Positions 1 through 8,670 of a DNA stretch of 46,463 bases are shown in pieces. This stretch comes from Deltaproteobacteria bacterium (lineage in GTDB: Bacteria > Desulfobacterota > Syntrophia > Syntrophales > UBA2210). The stretch spans positions 1 to 46,463 of the forward strand of contig JAFDBG010000012.1 in NCBI GenBank assembly GCA_019313385.1. The letters run 5' to 3'. Position numbers and translations under genes: made by a program. Below the pieces are notes generated by a model, which ran no database searches, was not told the DNA's origin, and was given only the letters and a program-made list of their open reading frames with translations. How positions within the stretch are numbered: the stretch's first letter is position 1; every line of letters starts with the position of its first letter.

Positions 1-471
1 GGTTCTAAGAATATTTTTACCGCTATGGGATGGGCTGCCGTGGCTGCCGTGGTTCCTCAGGTGAGCGTCAACCTGGAGATAACCTGCCCGATGGTGGTGG
101 CGTCTATGTTTGTGTTTGTTCTTGTCTTCTCAAAATCCGTGCTCTCAGATACGATAGATATTCAGAGTGACCGCCTGATCGGCCGGGAAACGATACCTGT
201 TATTATGGGGGAAGCACGCGCCAGAAACCTACTGAAGGGCATATCGATTTTTGCAGGCATTGTGCTTATTGCCGCAATGCCTGTAGGATGCGCTCCTTCC
301 TTTAATTTAGGCTTGGTACTGTTGGCGCCGCTGTTTTATATATGGATTTGTCTGAAACTTTGTGATAGAAAGGCCCGGTTCTCTAGGATGGCGCTGGAGG
401 GGTTGTTGGGGATGAGCTATGTAATTGCCGGATTAAGTGCCTTCCTGTGGTTTGTTATAACGGAAATATAG
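1..471 (+). CDS. UbiA-family prenyltransferase, C-terminal part (5' truncated by window)
   Basis: The frame is open from base 1 without a start, so this is the C-terminal ~156 residues of a protein that begins outside the window. The polytopic hydrophobic pattern and a DxxxDxxxG motif (DIQSDRLIGRETIP), the second Asp-rich, Mg-diphosphate-binding motif of UbiA enzymes, identify an integral-membrane prenyltransferase. Such enzymes attach an isoprenoid chain to an aromatic or other acceptor, for example in quinone, heme O or archaeal-type lipid synthesis. The first Asp motif, which would help narrow the substrate, is off the window. About three or four membrane segments follow the motif. A lipoprotein gene starts 30 bases downstream on the same strand. 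Confidence 0.8.
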   Translation, partial: GSKNIFTAMGWAAVAAVVPQVSVNLEITCPMVVASMFVFVLVFSKSVLSDTIDIQSDRLIGRETIPVIMGEARARNLLKGISIFAGIVLIAAMPVGCAPSFNLGLVLLAPLFYIWICLKLCDRKARFSRMALEGLLGMSYVIAGLSAFLWFVITEI

Positions 472-501
472 GGAAATTTGTAAAAGGGGGGTCGTCAATA
501 T

Positions 502-1089
502 ATGAGATTGCTACGAAGAACACTCCTTTTCGCTTTGCTCTTTGCAATGATTTCGGCCTGCGGGGAGTTGCGCTTTTCCCAGGTTGAGCCGGGTATTGGG
601 AATTTCCACCCTGAAAAGATATGCGTGTTCCCGGTTGCTACAGGCGCTTATACTGATGTGGCGGAAGTGGCTGACAATCTTATCGCGAATGCCGTTCGTA
701 AGCGAGGGTGTTTTTCCAGCGTTATTTCACCGGGGGATATGACGAAGCTGACGGAGAACGATACCAGGCTGAAGGGCGCGGTGTCCACTTACCTTGCAAA
801 GTTAAAAAAGGTAAACTTTTCCGATACTGATATGAGCAGATATATAGGCAAAGCATGCAATGCTGACGCCTTCCTTGTTGTGGATGTGGATTCCTGGAAT
901 TATACAACACAGGGGAATGATAAACTCGCCAAGGTTGGCTTCAGCATGGAACTGGTAGAGGCACAAACAGGAAAGATCATGTGGAGGGCACGGCACTACG
1001 ATACAACGGGCTACAATTGGTTCAAGCCGGATCTGTCTGCTCTTGCAAAAGAAGTTGCGGAAAAGATGGTTTCGCATATGCCCCATTAG
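502..1089 (+). CDS. Putative outer-membrane lipoprotein of unknown function
   Basis: 195 residues with a type II signal peptide: basic MRLLRR, a hydrophobic stretch and a lipobox ending ISAC, so the mature protein should be lipid-anchored at Cys20. The body has an alternating alpha/beta look: KICVFPVATG, a helix with ADNLIANAVRKRGCF, then NADAFLVVDVDSW and ELVEAQTGKIMWRARH. That resembles the CsgG/LpoB-like fold of periplasmic lipoproteins, whose members act at the outer membrane or on peptidoglycan synthases. The fold assignment is inference from pattern only and no specific family is recognised. The start follows GGGGGG with suitable spacing. It lies between the UbiA gene and a NifU-domain gene. 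Confidence 0.7.
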   Translation: MRLLRRTLLFALLFAMISACGELRFSQVEPGIGNFHPEKICVFPVATGAYTDVAEVADNLIANAVRKRGCFSSVISPGDMTKLTENDTRLKGAVSTYLAKLKKVNFSDTDMSRYIGKACNADAFLVVDVDSWNYTTQGNDKLAKVGFSMELVEAQTGKIMWRARHYDTTGYNWFKPDLSALAKEVAEKMVSHMPH

Positions 1090-1124
1090 AAAAAACAGGA
1101 ATCAGAGGCTTAAAAAGAACTAAC

Positions 1125-1346
1125 ATGGAAGAAAAAGTGCGCGCAATGTTGAATGATGTCAGGCCCTCTCTGCAGGCAGATGGCGGAGATGTCGAATTTG
1201 TGAGTGTAACTGATGATGGTATTGTAAAGGTGAGGTTGAAGGGCGCCTGCGGCAGTTGCCCAATGGCTCAGATGACTTTGAAGATGGGTATCGAAAAATA
1301 CCTTAAGGAGAAAATTCCCGGGGTCGTTGAGGTTGTGGCAGTTTAA
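1125..1346 (+). CDS. NifU C-terminal-domain Fe-S scaffold protein
   Basis: A 73-residue stand-alone NifU C-terminal (Nfu-like) domain. The signature DVRPSLQADGGDVEFV at the N-terminus and the Fe-S-binding CxxC in ACGSCPMAQMT are both present. These small proteins hold a bridging [4Fe-4S] cluster and pass it to apo-proteins. The ORF track extends the frame upstream into the lipoprotein gene. The ATG at 1125 is chosen because the family sequence starts right there (MEEKVRAML). A ferredoxin follows, separated by a strong hairpin, so the pair sits in an Fe-S context. Confidence 0.88.
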   Translation: MEEKVRAMLNDVRPSLQADGGDVEFVSVTDDGIVKVRLKGACGSCPMAQMTLKMGIEKYLKEKIPGVVEVVAV

Positions 1347-1348
1347 TC

Positions 1349-1586
<238 letters not shown>

Positions 1587-1599
1587 CAGGCCGAATGGC

Positions 1600-2241
1600 A
1601 TGGGTGTATTCGTAACATTTGAGGGGATCGAAGGCTCCGGGAAGACGACCCAGATCAAAAAGGCCGGGGATTACCTGAAAGGGAGGGGTGTGCCTTTTGT
1701 GGTAACCGGCGAGCCTGGAGGCACTCCTGCAGGGAACGAGCTGAGAAAAATCCTGCTTGACAAGACGGCCCTTGTTCTGTCCGGTAGAACAGAAGTGTTG
1801 CTCTTTGCGGCAGACAGGGCCCAGCATATTAAAGAGGTCATAGCGCCCGCGATGCAAAGGGGGGAAATAGTTCTATGCGATCGCTTTTCTGATGCTACTA
1901 TTGCTTACCAGGGTTATGGAAGAAAACAGGAGATCAAATCCGTTCGGGAAATATGTGATTTTGCGTCCCGGTCTCTGGTTCCCGATATGACGTTTCTTTT
2001 TGATATTTCCGCCGGTAAGGGGCTCGACAGGGTGATCGGTCGCGCGCGCAGGGCGGGAAATGTTCCACTTGTAGACCGTTTCGAAAGAGAACACCTGAAA
2101 TTCCACGAGATGATCAGAAGCGGGTATCTTGCACTGGCTGAAGAGAATCCTGACAGGTTCAGGGTAATAGACGCGTCCAGAGATGTTGCCGCGGTGCACC
2201 GAGAAGTGTGTGCCCATCTGGAGGGATTGATTAAGAGATAA
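1600..2241 (+). CDS. tmk: Thymidylate kinase
   Basis: 213-residue dTMP kinase that phosphorylates dTMP to dTDP for DNA synthesis. The P-loop GIEGSGKTT is at residues 9-17, the DR-containing nucleoside-binding motif is in LCDRFSDATIAYQGYGR, and an Arg-rich LID segment (IGRARRAGN) follows. The track start adds a non-homologous leader; ATG 1600 gives the family start MGVFVTFEGIEGSGKT. holB follows 5 bases downstream, and tmk-holB-ricT-metG is a gene order shared with many bacteria, which supports an operon for nucleotide and replication functions. Confidence 0.95.
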   Translation: MGVFVTFEGIEGSGKTTQIKKAGDYLKGRGVPFVVTGEPGGTPAGNELRKILLDKTALVLSGRTEVLLFAADRAQHIKEVIAPAMQRGEIVLCDRFSDATIAYQGYGRKQEIKSVREICDFASRSLVPDMTFLFDISAGKGLDRVIGRARRAGNVPLVDRFEREHLKFHEMIRSGYLALAEENPDRFRVIDASRDVAAVHREVCAHLEGLIKR

Positions 2242-2246
2242 GGCTT

Positions 2247-3230
2247 ATGCCGTTCAGCGATATTTATGGTCAGGATAAACAGGTAAACGTAGTGCAGGGC
2301 GCTATGAAGAATGACCGTGTCCCGCATGCGTATCTCTTCTATGGGATAAAAGGTGTCGGTAAAAAAACCACGGCGAAAACCCTTGCAAAAGCCCTGAATT
2401 GTAAGGAAGAAAAAGTTGATTCCTGTGACAGGTGCCCTTCATGCTTAAAGATAGATCGCGGCACCCATCCCGATATCGTATTTATAGAGCCCGACGGTAT
2501 CTTCATAAAAATCGATAAGATCAGAGATCTACAGGATCAAATAAAATTCCGACCGTTCGAGGGCAGAAAGAGAGTTTTTATTATAGTAGATGCGGACAGA
2601 ATGAACGACCCGTCGGCTAATGCCCTCTTAAAGACCCTTGAGGAGCCTAATCCTTCCAATGCCCTGATATTGATAACATCCCGTATTCACAAGCTTCCCC
2701 AAACAATCATATCGCGGTGTCAGAAGATAAGATTTAATCCTGTGCGGGCGGAAACAATAGTCTCTTTTCTTACAGACAGGCGGTCTATGGATGAAAAACC
2801 TGCGCTGGCAATTGCCTCTTCGGCCGGAGGCAGTATCGGCAGGGCACTGGAGATAATAAAAGAATCGTTTTTTGACTTTAAAAATGATGTAACCAAGATA
2901 CTTTCAAATGCTGGCACTGTCCCCATGTCACTGCTCTTCCTTGCCGACAGCTTCGGGAAGGACAGGGATTCCGTCCTGCAGCAACTGGACATATTCAGAG
3001 GATGGTACAGGGATATACTGGTGTACCGGGAGACGCGCGATGTCAATAAACTGATTCACCGGGATATTGCCGATGCCACGAAAAAACTTTCAGAAAAAAT
3101 GGCAGGGACTGATGTTCTGGAAAATATAAAAATCATAGGTGACGCTTATGCCGCCATCGACCGGAACGCCAGCAGGCCTTTAACATTGGAATCGATGGCA
3201 TTCCGGCTAAAAACATCCAGCAGGATTTAA
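2247..3230 (+). CDS. holB: DNA polymerase III subunit delta'
   Basis: 327-residue AAA+ clamp-loader subunit. Walker A GIKGVGKKT is at residues 33-41, four Cys for the structural zinc at about 52-66 (CDRCPSC being the compact part), a Walker-B region FIIVDADRMN, and the clamp-loader SRC motif in TIISRCQKIRF. With tau/gamma and delta it opens the beta clamp at replication forks. The start lies 5 bases after tmk, and the next gene, ricT, starts 4 bases after its stop, so the genes are probably co-transcribed. Confidence 0.95.
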   Translation: MPFSDIYGQDKQVNVVQGAMKNDRVPHAYLFYGIKGVGKKTTAKTLAKALNCKEEKVDSCDRCPSCLKIDRGTHPDIVFIEPDGIFIKIDKIRDLQDQIKFRPFEGRKRVFIIVDADRMNDPSANALLKTLEEPNPSNALILITSRIHKLPQTIISRCQKIRFNPVRAETIVSFLTDRRSMDEKPALAIASSAGGSIGRALEIIKESFFDFKNDVTKILSNAGTVPMSLLFLADSFGKDRDSVLQQLDIFRGWYRDILVYRETRDVNKLIHRDIADATKKLSEKMAGTDVLENIKIIGDAYAAIDRNASRPLTLESMAFRLKTSSRI

Positions 3231-3234
3231 GATT

Positions 3235-4092
3235 ATGGAACACAACAATCAAGGTACTCTGAAAAATATTACAAGCATCAGATTTAAAGACAAGGGAAAG
3301 GTGTATTCATTTGACGCCACCGATATTGTTTTGAAAGAAGGAGATATGGCTGTTGTCGATACCGAATCGGGATTGGCGATGGGGGTTGTCTCAAGTGGTA
3401 TTCGAGTTCTCCCCTATGACAAATTGCCTCATAATCTCCAGAAGATCGTGCGCAGGGCCACCGACGAAGATCTGAAATCCCATGAAGAAAATCTGAAGAC
3501 CAATAGAGAAGCGCTGGATTTTTGCATGGCGAGAGTCAGAGAAAGAAACCTTTCCATGAAACTGGTTAACGTCGAAGCCCTCTTCGATAAAAGCAAACTG
3601 GTGTTTTACTTCACCGCGGAAAACAGGGTTGATTTCAGAGAACTGGTAAAAGATCTTGTACAGAAGTATAAGACGAAGATTGAGCTTAGACAGATCTGGG
3701 TCAGAAGTGAGGCTCGCATATATGGCGGCATAGGCATGTGCGGCAGAGAACTATGCTGCTCCAGCTTTCTCAATAATTTTGCGCCGGTATCGATCAAGAT
3801 GGCTAAGGAGCAGAATATGCTGCTTAATCCAGATAAAATATCCGGACTTTGCGGCAGGCTCATGTGCTGTCTTGCGTTTGAACATGAAACTTACGCGAGA
3901 GCGAAAAAAAATATGCCTAAGTGTGGAAGGAGTGTGATTACTCCGGAAGGAAAAGGTAAAGTGGTGAGACAGAATATACTTGAAGAAACGATCGTTGTGG
4001 ATCTCGGTGATGGAAAAGAAGTGGAAGTATCTGTACACGAACTCCAGAGGAAAGACAGAAACCGGAAACCAGCAGGCAAAAATCAGGGATGA
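3235..4092 (+). CDS. ricT: PSP1-domain protein, RicT/YaaT-like
   Basis: 285 residues with the PSP1 C-terminal domain and its conserved Cys array: CGRELCC, then SGLCGRLMCCLAFEHETY. In Bacillus, RicT (YaaT) with RicA and RicF binds Fe-S clusters and helps RNase Y maturation and phosphorelay events. Outside Firmicutes the role is unknown, although the gene is characteristically found between holB and metG, as here. All the Cys of the two motifs are present, so cluster binding is plausible. It begins 4 bases after holB. Confidence 0.88.
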   Translation: MEHNNQGTLKNITSIRFKDKGKVYSFDATDIVLKEGDMAVVDTESGLAMGVVSSGIRVLPYDKLPHNLQKIVRRATDEDLKSHEENLKTNREALDFCMARVRERNLSMKLVNVEALFDKSKLVFYFTAENRVDFRELVKDLVQKYKTKIELRQIWVRSEARIYGGIGMCGRELCCSSFLNNFAPVSIKMAKEQNMLLNPDKISGLCGRLMCCLAFEHETYARAKKNMPKCGRSVITPEGKGKVVRQNILEETIVVDLGDGKEVEVSVHELQRKDRNRKPAGKNQG

Positions 4093-4119
4093 GGGTCTGT
4101 CATGACAGGCCCTGACTTT
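4093..4119 (+). terminator. Inverted repeat with T-rich tail between ricT and metG
   Basis: Immediately after the ricT stop codon lies GGGTCTGTC-AT-GACAGGCCC (4093-4112), an almost perfect stem with one G-T pair, then TGACTTTT. It could be a weak intrinsic terminator or a processing site. metG starts at 4132 behind a separate ribosome-binding site, GGAGA. Confidence 0.4.
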
Positions 4120-4131
4120 TCGGAGAGAAAC

Positions 4132-6021
4132 ATGAAAAATTTTTATATCACCACACCCATATATTATGTGAACGCATCTCCGCATATAGGACACGCGTAT
4201 ACCACCATAGTAGCCGATATCATGGCACGATTCCACAGAATGTCTGGATACAGGTCTTATTTTCTGACCGGCACTGATGAGCATGGAGACAAGGTCGCGG
4301 AGGCGGCCAAACAGGCCGGTGAAACCCCTCAGGCTTATGCGGACAGGATAAGCGGAAAATTCAGGGCCCTTTGGCCTGAGCTTTCGATAACCAATGACTA
4401 TTTTGTAAGGACAACGGATAAAGACCATATAGAAGTGGTCAGATCAATACTACAGAAGGTATATGACTCGGGGGACATATATTTCGGTGAATACGAGGGG
4501 CATTATTGCGTGGGATGTGAGCGATTCTACAGAGAAAGCGAGCTGGTGGATGGGATGTGCCCCGATCACCACACGGTTCCCGAGACCAGGAAAGAAAGTA
4601 ATTATTTTTTCAGGATGGGTAAATACCAGGACTGGCTGATTGGGCATATTCAGGATAACCCTGACTTTATCAGGCCGGAGAGATACAGAAATGAGGTGCT
4701 CGCCTTTTTGAGAGAACCGCTCGAAGACCTCTGCATATCAAGACCCAAAACAAGACTGACATGGGGTATAACTCTCCCCTTTGATGAAAATTATGTGACC
4801 TATGTATGGTTTGATGCGCTGATAAATTATCTGACGGGAATAGGATATCCCGACAGTGAGAAATTTAAAACCTTCTGGCCCAACTCTCAGCACCTGATCG
4901 CCAAGGATATCCTCAAGCCACATGGTATCTACTGGCCCACCATGCTGAAAGGGGCGGGGGTAGAGCCTTATCAGCATCTGAACGTGCATGGGTACTGGAA
5001 CGTTGACCGGAACAAGATGTCGAAAAGCCGTGGGACTGTGGTAAACCCCCTCGATCTGAAGGACAAGTATGGTCTGGATGCGTTTCGATATTTCCTCATG
5101 AGAGATATGGTCTTCGGTCTTGATTCTAACTTCAGCGAGGACGCCTTTGTTCAGAGAATAAACTCCGATCTGGCGAATGACTTGGGAAACCTGGTCAGCA
5201 GGTCTCTCTCAATGGCGGTGAAATACTGTGATGGCCGGGTGCCCGGAGCAGTTAACCATCCTGATGATGCTCCCCTTATCGAAAGAGCGGCAAAACTCTT
5301 TCCCGAAATGGAAATATCTTTCCAGTCTCTGGAGTTTCATAAGGCCCTGATTTCCATATGGGACTTTATCAACATGACAAACAGATACATAGTGGAACGG
5401 GAACCCTGGTCCCTGGCCAAAGACCCTTCTTCCAAAACAAGGCTGGACACTGTTATCTACAATATACTGGAGGCGCTTCGTATTACCGCCATCCTGCTCC
5501 TTCCCTTTATGCCCGATTCCGCCGGGGACATCTTGACCAGACTCGGCATAAAGGATATTGAATCTCAGGGCTTTGACAGTGTACGCGCGTGGGGTGGCCT
5601 TTCGAAGGGCAATGTCCTAACTCGCGGCAAATCCCTGTTCCCCCGTGTGGAACATGAAAAGCCCGAGGATACGCCAGCGGCAGGGCTTACAGATATAAAG
5701 GAAGAGATATCCTTCCAGGATTTTGAGAAGATCGATCTGCGAGTAGCGCGGGTGGTCAAGGCCGAAAGGGTAAAAAAATCAGACAAGCTGTTGAAGCTGA
5801 AGATTGACGTAGGCGAAGAGAGAACCATCGTCGCTGGGATCGGCAAAAGCTACAGGCCTGAAGATCTTGTAGGAAAGAAGATAACTGTCATACTTAACCT
5901 GAAGCCGGTAAAACTGATGGGGGTGAAATCACACGGTATGCTCCTGGCAGCGGACGCGGGAGAAAAGGTTTCTTTAGTGTCCTTCGATGGCGATGCCGAT
6001 GTAGGAGCAAAGATAGGTTAA
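4132..6021 (+). CDS. metG: Methionyl-tRNA synthetase
   Basis: 629-residue class I aminoacyl-tRNA synthetase that charges initiator and elongator tRNA-Met. HIGH is at residues 18-21 and KMSKS at about 295-299. A zinc-knuckle insert (CVGCERFYRE ... GMCPDH) lies between the Rossmann halves. The C-terminal ~105 residues form the EMAP/Trbp111-like tRNA-binding domain (FQDFEKIDLRVARVV), which is also the dimerisation module. ATG 4132, with GGAGA just upstream, is preferred over the track start 10 codons earlier because it gives the family start MKNFYITTPIYY. Confidence 0.96.
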   Translation: MKNFYITTPIYYVNASPHIGHAYTTIVADIMARFHRMSGYRSYFLTGTDEHGDKVAEAAKQAGETPQAYADRISGKFRALWPELSITNDYFVRTTDKDHIEVVRSILQKVYDSGDIYFGEYEGHYCVGCERFYRESELVDGMCPDHHTVPETRKESNYFFRMGKYQDWLIGHIQDNPDFIRPERYRNEVLAFLREPLEDLCISRPKTRLTWGITLPFDENYVTYVWFDALINYLTGIGYPDSEKFKTFWPNSQHLIAKDILKPHGIYWPTMLKGAGVEPYQHLNVHGYWNVDRNKMSKSRGTVVNPLDLKDKYGLDAFRYFLMRDMVFGLDSNFSEDAFVQRINSDLANDLGNLVSRSLSMAVKYCDGRVPGAVNHPDDAPLIERAAKLFPEMEISFQSLEFHKALISIWDFINMTNRYIVEREPWSLAKDPSSKTRLDTVIYNILEALRITAILLLPFMPDSAGDILTRLGIKDIESQGFDSVRAWGGLSKGNVLTRGKSLFPRVEHEKPEDTPAAGLTDIKEEISFQDFEKIDLRVARVVKAERVKKSDKLLKLKIDVGEERTIVAGIGKSYRPEDLVGKKITVILNLKPVKLMGVKSHGMLLAADAGEKVSLVSFDGDADVGAKIG

Positions 6022-6045
6022 TACGTCTGTCGACCGCGCAGGAGT

Positions 6046-6160
6046 GTCATGTTAACGCTACTCTGTTGTTTCGCGAAGGAGTATTCACGACTGAGAAATC
6101 TTAGATTTCACCCTGACGGGCACTATAGTTCCCTGCGGTCGAAATGACATTTCTTGATTG
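6046..6160 (+). repeat. Dispersed intergenic hairpin repeat, copy 1
   Basis: About 115 bp between metG and the NlpC/P60 gene matches the reverse complement of 31804-31916. Shared blocks include the run AAGGAG(T/A)TTCACGACTGAGAAA, CACCCTGACGGGCACTATAG and GCGGTCG(A/G)AATGACA. The element is an imperfect palindrome: TGT(C/T).TTTCG at one end is answered by CGAAATGACA at the other. An inner hairpin, GAAATCT-T-AGATTTC, corresponds to GAAACCC-x-GGGTTTC in copy 2, so the arms changed together. This is REP/MITE-like and has no coding content. Confidence 0.75.
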
Positions 6161-6208
6161 ACGCGGCGGTAGCCATATTACACCGATCTCTTTTTATGTC
6201 AGGGAACT

Positions 6209-6985
6209 ATGAAGCCATGTAGATTACTGGGTATTCCGGCCATCATTTTCCTTCTCGCCCTGTTTACTATGACGGGGTGCGCTCCAAGTCAAATTCCTTC
6301 CCATAATTATCATCCGCTTACTACAGAAGAAAGACCGTTGATCCAGATGGGCTACACCATCCAGGTTGGCGCCTTCTTAAAAGTTGAGAATGCCTCCCGG
6401 CTTGTCAACCGTCTGAACAGCGATAATCTGGATGCATATTATTTCCTTTACAAAAAAGGGTTGTACAAGGTTCGCTTTGGCAGTTTTGAATCCCGGGAAC
6501 TTGCCTGCAGAGAAGCGGAAATTCTGAGGGCAATGGGCGTCATAGATGAATTTTACATCGTCCATCCGGAAGATTATTCCATAACAAAGAGTCAGAAATA
6601 TGGTGAGACATACTTCAGAGATGAGATAGTTAAGACAGCCAGGAACTTTATCGGTGTCCCCTATCAATGGGGCGGTTCTTCCGCCGAGAAGGGATTTGAC
6701 TGCAGCGGGCTTGCAATGGCCATCTACAGGCTGAACGGCCTGAAACTCCCACGCACATCCGGGGAGCAGTACAAAGCAGGTACCTGGGTCAGCCGTAAAA
6801 AGCTGACAAGGGGCGATCTGGTGTTCTTTGATACCCGCGGCAGTGGAAAGATCTCACATGTGGGTATATATACCGGCCAGGATAAATTTATCCATGCCCC
6901 GCGAACGGGTAAAACAGTGCGCACAAGCTCACTTTCAAATCAATACTACAAGAAACGATATGCAGGTGCCAGATCTTATATCTAA
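6209..6985 (+). CDS. Lipoprotein with SPOR and NlpC/P60 peptidoglycan hydrolase domains
   Basis: 258 residues. Residues 1-24 form a lipoprotein signal ending TMTGC, so the protein is lipid-anchored. A SPOR domain (about 47-120; YTIQVGAFLKVENA ... LYKVRFGSF) should bind denuded glycan at the septum. An NlpC/P60 domain (about 135-258) has catalytic Cys165 in GFDCSGLA and His217 in ISHVGIY, and cleaves peptide cross-links or stems in peptidoglycan. The two domains together suggest a cell-division-associated endopeptidase. Transcribed alone, after a repeat-containing intergenic region. Confidence 0.9.
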   Translation: MKPCRLLGIPAIIFLLALFTMTGCAPSQIPSHNYHPLTTEERPLIQMGYTIQVGAFLKVENASRLVNRLNSDNLDAYYFLYKKGLYKVRFGSFESRELACREAEILRAMGVIDEFYIVHPEDYSITKSQKYGETYFRDEIVKTARNFIGVPYQWGGSSAEKGFDCSGLAMAIYRLNGLKLPRTSGEQYKAGTWVSRKKLTRGDLVFFDTRGSGKISHVGIYTGQDKFIHAPRTGKTVRTSSLSNQYYKKRYAGARSYI

Positions 6986-6992
6986 AAATCGG

Positions 6993-7236
6993 GTAACCGT
7001 TCACGGTTGTCGGTTTACAGTTCACAGTTTTTCAATGAACTATGCAACAACTGAAGCATTTTGGATGTTGATTTCAACTCTTGAATTAATTCCTTCGCAT
7101 CTAAATCATAGAATATATTACCCTCTCGTGAAATATAAATCTGTGATTCCAGTTTCCCAGCCTATTGCTGTGCGGTATTCATAAGGCTTCTGTTTTTTCA
7201 ACCGCTAACCGGTAGCTGTAAACCGTGAACGGTTAC
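6993..7236. repeat. Inverted-repeat-flanked intergenic segment
   Basis: GTAACCGTTCACGGTT at 6993-7008 is repeated exactly in inverse orientation at 7221-7236. A second pair, GGTTTACAG (7012-7020) and CTGTAAACC (7216-7224), lies just inside. Each end is itself palindromic (AACCGT-NN-ACGGTT). The enclosed ~200 bp contains a decayed ORF on the minus strand. It may be a small non-autonomous mobile element or a simple palindrome array. Confidence 0.6.
7020..7156 (-). pseudogene. Remnant of a four-helix-bundle (S23-type) protein gene
   Basis: On the minus strand, after an in-frame TAG, one frame reads AGKLESQIYISREGN, then KELIQELKSTSKMLQLLHSS and LKN before its stop. This resembles the C-terminal helices of four-helix-bundle S23/IVP-family proteins, which typically show ExQLxIA and a final KMLxxLxxSLK. 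No start codon and no N-terminal half can be found in frame, so it appears to be a degraded fragment. Its position inside the inverted repeat suggests the two arrived together. The match is by motif memory only. Confidence 0.35.
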
Positions 7237-7245
7237 GTGAGTAGT

Positions 7246-8640
7246 TCATTTTCTCAATGCCAAAGGAATTTCCAGGGGAACATCAACAGGCTTTACGAAT
7301 CTATCTACGATATCCCTTGTTCCGGACAGATTGAGCTTGTCGAACAGGAATGAAAACTGGTCTTCAAGCTCCGCTCCGATCGACCTCAGTATGTCGGGTG
7401 AAAAATCCCACATATCCTTTTTGAAACAGCCGAACCCCTTTTTTCTGGGCTTGTAGATAAACTGTTCTTCAGTGTCGCCTTCTTTTTTTTCACTTTGCAG
7501 CTCTGTGTTAATGTACGTGTATATCCTGTCTCGCAGATCCGCGGGGAAGATTTTGCTGTCATATATAATGTTCTGGAATCCTGTTGCCAGATGTATCTCT
7601 GAGGTCCTTATTTTGGGAAATTTGTCGAATGCCTCATTGGGAAGGGTTGATGCACCGTGCTGCACGGCTCCTGACAGGCCATATTCGGATTTTGCCACCC
7701 GGGAGATTTTTTCCAGTGTGTCGAAGTCTATACTGACCTTTGCTACTGAGCCGTCCGGCAGAGGAACGCCCCCGTGTGTGGTTCCTGTCTGGATGCTTAT
7801 TTTGCTGATTCCCTTCAAATTCTGCCCATATTTCCGGAGGGTTTTGAGATAATTGTCCATGAATATGATAAATTCTTCAACGGTGGTGTTCTTGTCTCCT
7901 ATCTCTCCTATCTCTCCCCCCACTGACACAGTGACGCCTTCCGGTTCTATTTCCCGTATCATGGCAGTCATGTCCGCCGTTATCGAATAATTGCCCTTCT
8001 GCTGTTCTCGGATGGTGGGCCTGCCCAAATCCACCACGGTGGAGGCATCTATGTCGATGTTATAAAATCCCGCTCCAATAGCCTCTCTTATAAGAGATTT
8101 AATTGACTGGGTCTCAGCCTCCGGATCTTCAAGATATTTTTTTGCGTTGATCTGAAAATGGTCGCCCTGCAGGAAGAGGTGGCCGCTGTAGCCGGTCTTT
8201 ATAGCGGCGGCGGTTATCGCCGCGACATATTCCGAGGGACGCTGGTCGGTATAAGCAATTTCCGACCGGGCGATTTCAAAGATAAATGCCCCCACTTTAT
8301 CTTGCAGGGCCGCGCGGAATATCGCCTGGGCGCTGTAATACGTGATCCCACGAAGATTGATTGCAGGTACAGTGAAACCCGAGACCTTGTCATTTCCCAT
8401 TGCGTCATACAGGGACTGGATTGAGCAAGCCATGCATCCCAGCCTTGTGCCGGCCCTTCGAATCAACCATCGCGCGGATGATTTCACTTCATCGTCAGAA
8501 CTGAATATGGCGGAATAGATCAGGTCATCAATGAGGGTATCCCGCAAGCGCTTCTCGTCCGATATAACAATATCCCCTTTATCAATCGTCAGCACATCGA
8601 TAATATTTTGTTTCAACTGGTCAATGGTCTGATAAATCAT
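7246..8640 (-). CDS. Class II fructose-bisphosphate aldolase-like protein (long form)
   Basis: 464 residues, much longer than the usual 280-360 of class II aldolases. Family features are visible: LQGDHFQ with the Asp/His pair expected at the active site, GGEIGEIG in place of the GGEED region, and GAVQHGAST near the second metal ligand. The ~60-residue N-terminal and ~90-residue C-terminal extensions have no motif I recognise. It would interconvert fructose 1,6-bisphosphate with DHAP and G3P. That fits its place directly downstream of fbp (30-base gap) in a block with tpiA and gap. Substrate specificity (fructose, tagatose or other ketose bisphosphate) is not proven by sequence. Confidence 0.8.
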   Translation of the reverse strand: MIYQTIDQLKQNIIDVLTIDKGDIVISDEKRLRDTLIDDLIYSAIFSSDDEVKSSARWLIRRAGTRLGCMACSIQSLYDAMGNDKVSGFTVPAINLRGITYYSAQAIFRAALQDKVGAFIFEIARSEIAYTDQRPSEYVAAITAAAIKTGYSGHLFLQGDHFQINAKKYLEDPEAETQSIKSLIREAIGAGFYNIDIDASTVVDLGRPTIREQQKGNYSITADMTAMIREIEPEGVTVSVGGEIGEIGDKNTTVEEFIIFMDNYLKTLRKYGQNLKGISKISIQTGTTHGGVPLPDGSVAKVSIDFDTLEKISRVAKSEYGLSGAVQHGASTLPNEAFDKFPKIRTSEIHLATGFQNIIYDSKIFPADLRDRIYTYINTELQSEKKEGDTEEQFIYKPRKKGFGCFKKDMWDFSPDILRSIGAELEDQFSFLFDKLNLSGTRDIVDRFVKPVDVPLEIPLALRK

Positions 8641-8670
8641 GGCTGGCTCCTCTGTAAATGTGCTTTGTGT

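Noticed and set aside
3751-4428. Minus-strand ORF (225 aa) over the ricT/metG junction
   Set aside because: It spans two well-identified genes on the other strand and shows no coding motif.
6828-7184. Plus-strand ORF (118 aa) overlapping the NlpC/P60 end
   Set aside because: Overlaps the catalytic part of a real gene in another frame, then runs through the inverted repeat; only the minus-strand remnant there resembles a protein family.
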